The translations under genes were made by a program, and so were the position numbers. DNA of 5,287 bases from Actinomycetota bacterium (GTDB taxonomy: Bacteria; Acidobacteriota; Blastocatellia; Chloracidobacteriales; Chloracidobacteriaceae), in assembly GCA_013298335.1 (NCBI GenBank), contig JAAFHI010000313.1, forward strand, positions 1-5,287. The letters are read 5' to 3'. Positions 1-5,287 of the stretch are shown here, one piece after another; the first letter of the stretch is position 1, and every line of letters starts with the position of its first letter. The notes under the pieces are model-generated. The model saw only the letters and a program-made list of their open reading frames with translations, was not told where the DNA came from and made no database searches.

Positions 1-455
1 ACGTCAACACCGACCAAATCGTACCGGGGCGGTTCGCGCCCTACATGACCTCGGAAGCGGAACTGCGGAAGTACCCGTTCATCGAGGCCCGGCCCGAGTT
101 CGCAAGCACCGTGCAGCCCGGCGACATACTGATCGCCGAAGCCAATTTCGGCTGCGGTTCATCCCGCGAATACGCCCCACAGGCGCTCAAGCTCGTCGGC
201 ATCGGGGCCATCATCGCGCCGTCCTTCGCCCGCATCTTCTATCGCAACGCCTTGAACCTCGGGATTCCGCTGTTCGAAGCCGATCTTTCGTGGCTCGATG
301 ACGGCGAAACGATTGAACTCGATCTGACCAACAGCCGCATCAACACGCGCGGCCAGTCGATTCAATTGCCGCCGCCGCCGAGCTTCATGCGCGACATCTG
401 GAATGCGGGCGGCATCGTGCCGTACTACCGCGAACATCAACGGTTCCCCGTCTGA
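1..455 (+). CDS. lysU: Homoaconitase small subunit LysU (5' partial)
   Basis: Small (swivel-domain) subunit of the heterodimeric homoaconitase, which converts homocitrate to homoisocitrate via homoaconitate in the cytoplasm. The reading frame is open from base 3, before the first ATG at 45, and begins VNTDQIVPGRFAPYM, the conserved N-terminal motif of the IPM isomerase/homoaconitase small-subunit family. The start codon is therefore upstream of the window and roughly ten residues are missing. The loop after GRF reads APYM, close to the YAPFM that I recall in Thermus LysU; this loop is known to tune substrate choice in the family. GCGSSREYAP (nt 150-179) is the conserved active-site serine/arginine motif, and IIAPSFARIFYRNALNLGI is also family-typical. 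The C-terminus (PPPPSFM to YYREHQRFPV) resembles Thermus LysU. LeuD is the alternative, but the loop, the C-terminus and the neighbouring LysW genes favour LysU. The stop codon overlaps the first base of the repeat palindrome that follows. Confidence 0.93.
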   Translation, partial: VNTDQIVPGRFAPYMTSEAELRKYPFIEARPEFASTVQPGDILIAEANFGCGSSREYAPQALKLVGIGAIIAPSFARIFYRNALNLGIPLFEADLSWLDDGETIELDLTNSRINTRGQSIQLPPPPSFMRDIWNAGGIVPYYREHQRFPV

Positions 456-535
456 AAGGATGAAGGATGAGGGATGAAGGATGAATTTAAAAACACCCTT
501 CTTCTTCATCCTTCATCCCTCATCCTTCATCCTTT
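455..535. repeat. Perfect 31-bp inverted repeat of GGATGAA heptamers
   Basis: Bases 455-485 consist of four tandem heptamers, AAGGATG or AGGGATG. Bases 505-535 are their exact reverse complement, separated by a 19-nt AT-rich spacer (486-504). The variant third unit (GAGGGATG) is mirrored in the second arm, so the arms match unit by unit. In the mRNA this would form a 31-bp hairpin ending one base before the hicDH ATG at 537. Short heptameric tandem repeats are a known class in cyanobacteria and other large bacterial genomes, but this family is not assigned here. It is not a canonical terminator: the stem is long and only a TTTT tail follows, running into the start codon. Confidence 0.93.
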
Positions 536-536
536 T

Positions 537-1535
537 ATGAACACCATCTGCCTCATCCCCGGCGACGGTATCGGACGCGAAGTGATTCCCGCGGCCCGCG
601 CGGTGCTGGACGCCGCCGGTTTTGCCGCACGGTACGTCGAAGCCGAAGCCGGTTGGGAAACCTTTGAACGACGCGGCACGGCCCTGCCCGATGCGACCCT
701 CGAACTCGTACGTCAGGCCAGCGCCACGCTGTTCGGCGCGGTGTCGTCGCCAAGCGAAAGAGTCGCGGGCTATCGCAGTCCGATTGTGGCCCTGCGCCGG
801 GAACTTGATCTCTACGCCTGCATTCGGCCCGTTCAGTCGCTGCCGTTGCCCGATGCGCGACCCGGCGTGGACATTGTGGTCGTCCGCGAAAATACCGAAG
901 GGCTTTACAGCGGCATCGAAACCCGCGAGGAAAACCGCGCCACGGCCACCCGCGTGGTCACCCGCGAAGCGAGTCGTCGCATCGCACGGTTTGCGCTCGA
1001 CCTCGCCCGCGCCAACGGACGCCGCCGGATTACAGTCGTCCACAAGGCCAACGTCCTGCGCGAAACCTGCGGCCTGTTTCGTGAAACCGCGCTTGAAGTT
1101 TTACGGGATCGCGAAGGCATCGAGGTCAACGAGATGCTCGTGGACAACTGCGCGTACCAACTGGCGCGGCGGCCCGAACAGTTTGACGTGATCGTCACGA
1201 CCAATCTTTTCGGCGACATCCTGTCCGACGTCGCGAGCGCGTGGGGCGGCGGCCTCGGCCTCGCGGCTTCCGCCAACCTCGGGAACAACACCGGCGTTTT
1301 CGAACCGGTTCACGGCTCCGCGCCCGACATCGCCGGACAGGGCATCGCCAACCCGCTCGCCGCCATCGCCGCCGCTGCCGCGATGCTCGATTTTCTTGGT
1401 GAAACGGAACGCTCACGAAACATCCGCGCCGCCATCCGCACTGTCATCGAAACCGGCCCGCTGACGCCCGATCTCGGCGGCACGGCCACGACCGGAACAC
1501 TCACGAACGCCGTCGTCACGGCGCTCAGGTCTTAA
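537..1535 (+). CDS. hicDH: Homoisocitrate dehydrogenase (NAD-dependent)
   Basis: Beta-decarboxylating dehydrogenase that oxidises homoisocitrate to 2-oxoadipate and CO2, the last chain-extension step before aminoadipate. The 332-residue product begins MNTICLIPGDGIG, matching the usual family N-terminus, and its length is normal. Visible residues: the substrate-binding arginines of LRRELDLYACIRP (86-98), Tyr124 in RENTEGLY, Lys170 in HKANVL, and metal-binding Asp203, Asp227 and Asp231 (VDNC, GDILSD). GSAPDIAGQGIANP (260-273) carries the Asp-Ile pair typical of NAD rather than NADP use. The specificity loop reads SPIVALR (81-87), with Val84 where Thermus HICDH has Arg85; fungal Lys12 enzymes share SPIVALR as I recall. 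An in-frame ATG at 474 would add 21 residues encoded by the upstream repeat. I prefer 537 for family fit, although it lacks a Shine-Dalgarno. 3-Isopropylmalate dehydrogenase is the alternative, less likely given the loop and the operon. Confidence 0.93.
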   Translation: MNTICLIPGDGIGREVIPAARAVLDAAGFAARYVEAEAGWETFERRGTALPDATLELVRQASATLFGAVSSPSERVAGYRSPIVALRRELDLYACIRPVQSLPLPDARPGVDIVVVRENTEGLYSGIETREENRATATRVVTREASRRIARFALDLARANGRRRITVVHKANVLRETCGLFRETALEVLRDREGIEVNEMLVDNCAYQLARRPEQFDVIVTTNLFGDILSDVASAWGGGLGLAASANLGNNTGVFEPVHGSAPDIAGQGIANPLAAIAAAAAMLDFLGETERSRNIRAAIRTVIETGPLTPDLGGTATTGTLTNAVVTALRS

Positions 1536-1536
1536 A

Positions 1537-1601
1537 CTTCGTGTCTTTGTGCCTTCGTGTCTTCGTGTTTTTTCCGAACACAAAGACACAAAGACACAAA
1601 G
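1537..1601. repeat. Opposed octamer repeat arrays (CTTYGTGY x4 / ACACAAAG x3)
   Basis: Four octamers of consensus CTTYGTGY occupy 1537-1568, and three perfect ACACAAAG octamers occupy 1578-1601 in the opposite orientation. Bases 1545-1569 can pair with 1577-1601 in 22 of 25 positions around a 7-nt loop (ttttccg, 1570-1576). The three mismatches are all C against A on the mRNA strand. The array starts two bases after the hicDH stop and ends about 10 nt before the lysW Shine-Dalgarno, so a folded stem would leave that site exposed. A run of A rather than U follows the stem, so it is a poor candidate for an intrinsic terminator of + strand transcription. It could affect mRNA processing or stability (inference). 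Confidence 0.9.
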
Positions 1602-1610
1602 AAAAACCAA

Positions 1611-1615
1611 AGGAG
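1611..1615 (+). promoter_or_regulatory. Shine-Dalgarno of lysW
   Basis: AGGAG lies nine bases before ATG 1625, in an A-rich unstructured stretch just after the octamer hairpin. It is the strongest ribosome site in the first half of the window. It fixes the lysW start and excludes in-frame upstream starts such as the GTG at 1541, which would translate the octamer repeats. A strong site would suit a carrier protein needed in stoichiometric amounts (inference). Confidence 0.8.
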
Positions 1616-1624
1616 AAAAAAGTC

Positions 1625-1825
1625 ATGTCAACGACCGCCACCGCCCCTGCCCATCAAACCGTTCTCTGCACCGAATGCGGCGGAAACGTCCGCGTCCCGT
1701 CCGATGTGATGGTCGGCGAAATCCTCGCCTGCCCCGACTGCGGCGCGGAACTCGAAGTCCAGACGGTCACGCCCACCCTCACCGTCGAGCTTGCCCCCGA
1801 AGTTCAGGAGGACTGGGGCGAGTAA
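1625..1825 (+). CDS. lysW: Amino-group carrier protein LysW
   Basis: Small acidic carrier whose C-terminal glutamate is joined through its side-chain carboxyl to the amino group of alpha-aminoadipate, shielding it while LysZ, LysY and LysJ act. The 66-residue product has a zinc ribbon formed by Cys15/Cys18 (CTEC) and Cys36/Cys39 (CPDC), an acidic second half, and the diagnostic EDWGE end (62-66). Glu66 is the expected attachment residue. The length is slightly above the roughly 54 residues usual in Thermus because of a 10-12 residue Thr/Ala-rich N-terminal lead. The start is set by the AGGAG nine bases upstream. The gene directly precedes lysX, whose product modifies it. The EDWGE tail and lysX context make the call secure. 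Whether this carrier also serves ornithine synthesis, as in some archaea, cannot be seen here. Confidence 0.97.
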   Translation: MSTTATAPAHQTVLCTECGGNVRVPSDVMVGEILACPDCGAELEVQTVTPTLTVELAPEVQEDWGE

Positions 1826-1843
1826 TGGACCGCGCGATGGAGC

Positions 1844-1860
1844 GCGCGCATCCTGCGCGC
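1844..1860. repeat. GC-rich palindrome between lysW and lysX
   Basis: GCGCGCA (1844-1850) and TGCGCGC (1854-1860) are perfect inverted repeats with a 3-nt loop (TCC). The octamer GCGCGCAT is also directly repeated at 1844-1851 and 1855-1862. It lies 18 bases after the lysW stop and 31 before lysX. It resembles short dispersed palindromes of the 'GCGC..ATCC..GCGC' kind seen in many GC-rich genomes. The T-rich stretch (TTCTTTT, 1874-1880) is too far away for a normal intrinsic terminator. It may partly attenuate transcription or protect the lysW 3' end, raising LysW over LysX (inference). Confidence 0.65.
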
Positions 1861-1891
1861 ATGCTTTAACCCCTTCTTTTCAGGATGAATC

Positions 1892-3876
<1,985 letters not shown>

Positions 3877-3891
3877 CTCTCCACTGGGGTT

Positions 3892-3936
3892 GGCCCTATA
3901 AACGGTCAACCGAAATACAACCAGTCGGAAAGGGCC
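3892..3936. other. Possible hairpin over the methyltransferase ribosome site
   Basis: GGCCCT (3892-3897) is complementary to AGGGCC (3931-3936), which overlaps the purine-rich ribosome site of the next gene. The stem is only 6 bp with a 33-nt loop. It could be chance, and is recorded because it lies in the only gap between lysY and the methyltransferase. Confidence 0.25.
3927..3934 (+). promoter_or_regulatory. Shine-Dalgarno of the methyltransferase
   Basis: GGAAAGGG lies 4 bases before ATG 3939 and 7 before ATG 3942. It favours one of these adjacent starts over the in-frame GTG at 3873, which overlaps the lysY stop but has no ribosome site. Confidence 0.6.
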
Positions 3937-3938
3937 GA

Positions 3939-4637
3939 ATGATGGAAAGCCAAGCCGTTCGCGACAAGAAGTACTTCTATGAGGAGTTCGCATCCCAGTT
4001 CGATGCGGCCATGAACCGGTACGATCTGGAAACGCGCGTGAAAGCCGTTTACGAAAAACTCCTTCCGGAAGACATCACCGGCAAAAGCCTGCTCGACGAC
4101 GGCTGCGGGACGGGCTGGTTTTCAAAAGCCGCCTGCGAACGCGGCGCACGGGTCACCTCGCTCGACGTCGGAGAAAAACTGCTGGCCGAGGTGGCGCGTA
4201 AATGTTCGAGCACCTGCGTCGTGGGGGATGCGCTCGATTTGAAGTTCCCCGATGCGACCTTCGACATCGTCGTGAGTTCGGAAATGATCGAGCACACGAC
4301 CGACCCGCGAAAGGCGACCGGTGAAATGTTCCGGGTATTGAAACCGGGCGGGATTCTGGCGCTGACCTGCCCCAACTGGTCGTGGAAATGGTCGGTCTAC
4401 ATCGCCGAGGCGCTTAAGCTCCGGCCCTATCAGGGATATGAAAACTGGCCGGGGTACGTTGAACTTCCAAAGTGGCTGCGGGATCACGGCTTCACCGTGG
4501 AAATGCACTTCGGTCTGCACCTTCTGCCGTTTCAGGTGTCGCTGCTGCACCCGCTTCTCGGACTGATGGACAAGGCGGGCGGTGTACTCGGGCCGGTCAT
4601 GATCAATCAGGCGATTCGGGCGCGAAAACCCGCATAG
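3939..4637 (+). CDS. Class I SAM-dependent methyltransferase, unknown substrate
   Basis: Methyltransferase of the UbiE/UbiG-like (Methyltransf_11) type; its substrate is not recognisable. In the 232-residue product, motif I is LLDDGCGTG (51-59), with Asp54 where many relatives have Val or another hydrophobic residue. The acidic end of strand 2 is SLDVGEKLL (Asp76), GDALDL (96-101) is the adenine-side motif, and EMIEH (115-119) and LKPGG (134-138) are the post-I motifs. A C-terminal cap with aromatic and Leu-rich segments (WKWSVYIAEA; LLPFQVSLLHPLLGL) may bind a hydrophobic or glycan-like substrate (inference). No signal peptide is seen. The start is 3939 or the adjacent ATG 3942. It is 62 bases after lysY and 68 before lysZ, on the same strand. 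No methylation step exists in the known lysine pathway, so it may be a passenger gene, a modifier of a pathway component, or part of a branch. Confidence 0.88.
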   Translation: MMESQAVRDKKYFYEEFASQFDAAMNRYDLETRVKAVYEKLLPEDITGKSLLDDGCGTGWFSKAACERGARVTSLDVGEKLLAEVARKCSSTCVVGDALDLKFPDATFDIVVSSEMIEHTTDPRKATGEMFRVLKPGGILALTCPNWSWKWSVYIAEALKLRPYQGYENWPGYVELPKWLRDHGFTVEMHFGLHLLPFQVSLLHPLLGLMDKAGGVLGPVMINQAIRARKPA

Positions 4638-4705
4638 ATATTGAAATTCCACGGTTCCACGAATGCAACCGAAACACCAGAACTGCTGAAAACGGAAACT
4701 GAATC

Positions 4706-5287
4706 ATGTTCGTCATCAAGATCGGCGGTGCGGAAGGCATCGGCATCGACACTCTTTGCACCGACCTCGCCCAGCTTCACCGCGACGGCGAACGCTTCGT
4801 CATAGTCCACGGCGGCTCGGATGAAACCAACCGGCTGGCGGAACAACTCGGCCACCCCCCGAAGTTCGTCACGTCGGTTTCGGGTCATACGAGCCGAGTG
4901 ACCGACCGCCGGACGCTCGAAATTCTCATGATGGCGACGGCAGGCATCAATCGGCGTCTCGTCGAGAAACTCCAGGCGCTCGGCGTGAACGCAGTCGGGC
5001 TTTCCGGCCTCGACGGACGGGTTCTTGAAGCCAAACGAAAAGAGGCCATCCGCATCGTCGAAAACGGACGTCAGCGGATCATCCGCGATGACTGGACCGG
5101 TACACCGACCCGCGTGAATACAGTGCTTCTTTCATCCCTGCTCGACGCCGGACTCGTCCCGGTGATTGCACCGCTTGCGATTTCGGAAGCGGGCGAAGCG
5201 CTCAACATCGACGGCGATCGCGGCGCGGCAACCATCGCGGGCGCGCTCCGGGCGGAAACGCTTTTACTCCTGACGAACGTACCGGGG
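4706..5287 (+). CDS. lysZ: LysW-aminoadipate 6-kinase LysZ (3' partial)
   Basis: Amino acid kinase of the ArgB family that phosphorylates the side-chain carboxyl of LysW-bound alpha-aminoadipate, giving the substrate for LysY. The 194 residues present start MFVIKIGGAEG (Lys5, Gly7-Gly8: phosphate binding), followed by VHGGSDETN (34-42). The LysZ-like GHPPKFVTSVSGHTSRVTDRRTLEI segment (from 49), GLSGLDG (98-104) and the catalytic NIDGDRGAA also match LysZ, and the fragment ends in LLTNVPG at the window edge. About 70 further residues are expected. HPPKF and the NxDGD form resemble Thermus LysZ rather than typical ArgB. The start follows a weak GGA nine bases upstream. The preceding 68-bp gap (4638-4705) holds only a doubled TTCCACGG/A octamer at 4647-4662 and no evident promoter. 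Confidence 0.95.
   Translation, partial: MFVIKIGGAEGIGIDTLCTDLAQLHRDGERFVIVHGGSDETNRLAEQLGHPPKFVTSVSGHTSRVTDRRTLEILMMATAGINRRLVEKLQALGVNAVGLSGLDGRVLEAKRKEAIRIVENGRQRIIRDDWTGTPTRVNTVLLSSLLDAGLVPVIAPLAISEAGEALNIDGDRGAATIAGALRAETLLLLTNVPG

Noticed and set aside
455..536. Intrinsic terminator after lysU
   Set aside because: The stem is a long repeat-built, modest-GC hairpin running straight into the hicDH start, with only four T's. The genes on both sides belong to one pathway.
513..1043. Minus-strand 176-codon frame opposite hicDH
   Set aside because: No motif is visible and it begins in the heptamer repeat; it is a shadow of hicDH.
1541..1624. N-terminal extension of LysW from GTG 1541
   Set aside because: It would translate the octamer repeats, has no ribosome site, and the AGGAG before ATG 1625 fits the normal LysW start.
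1549..1869. 106-codon frame overlapping lysW in another frame
   Set aside because: Arg/Pro-rich shadow sequence that reads through the octamer repeats and palindrome; LysW itself is unmistakable.

Overview
The window is a 5.3 kb piece of a bacterial lysine operon of the LysW (amino-group carrier protein) type, which makes lysine through alpha-aminoadipate. All genes lie on the + strand in the order lysU (5' end cut off), homoisocitrate dehydrogenase, lysW, lysX, lysY, a SAM-dependent methyltransferase, and lysZ (3' end cut off). The pathway is known from Thermus, Deinococcus, many Chloroflexota and some archaea. The sequence is GC-rich with ordinary bacterial Shine-Dalgarno sites. Together with abundant short tandem repeats between genes, this suggests an uncultured bacterium, perhaps Chloroflexota-like. 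The taxonomic guess is weak.

Region by region: 1-455 is the small subunit of homoaconitase, and 537-1535 is homoisocitrate dehydrogenase. These complete the chain-extension steps towards alpha-aminoadipate. At 1625-1825 lies LysW, a 66-residue zinc-ribbon carrier ending in EDWGE. LysX (1892-2815) joins alpha-aminoadipate to the terminal glutamate of LysW. LysZ (4706 to the end) phosphorylates the carrier-bound intermediate, and LysY (2812-3876) reduces it to the semialdehyde. The later genes (lysJ, lysK) and the homoaconitase large subunit are not in the window and presumably flank it. A class I methyltransferase of unknown substrate (3939-4637) sits between lysY and lysZ and is the only gene with no place in the known pathway.

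The most unusual structure is not a gene. Three successive junctions (lysU/hicDH, hicDH/lysW, lysX/lysY) each carry two opposed arrays of 7- or 8-bp tandem repeats, of a different sequence family at each site (GGATGAA; ACACAAAG; GAGAATT against AACTCTC). Each pair can fold into a stem of 25-31 nt in the mRNA, next to or around a start codon. At the first junction the repeats leave hicDH without a normal ribosome binding site and supply four ATGs, one of which is in frame. At the third, the repeats are translated, forming part of the LysX C-terminal tail and residues 2-12 of LysY. A separate GC-rich palindrome lies between lysW and lysX. No RNA gene, transposase, CRISPR array or clear promoter or terminator was seen. 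There is no gene-free stretch longer than 90 bases.
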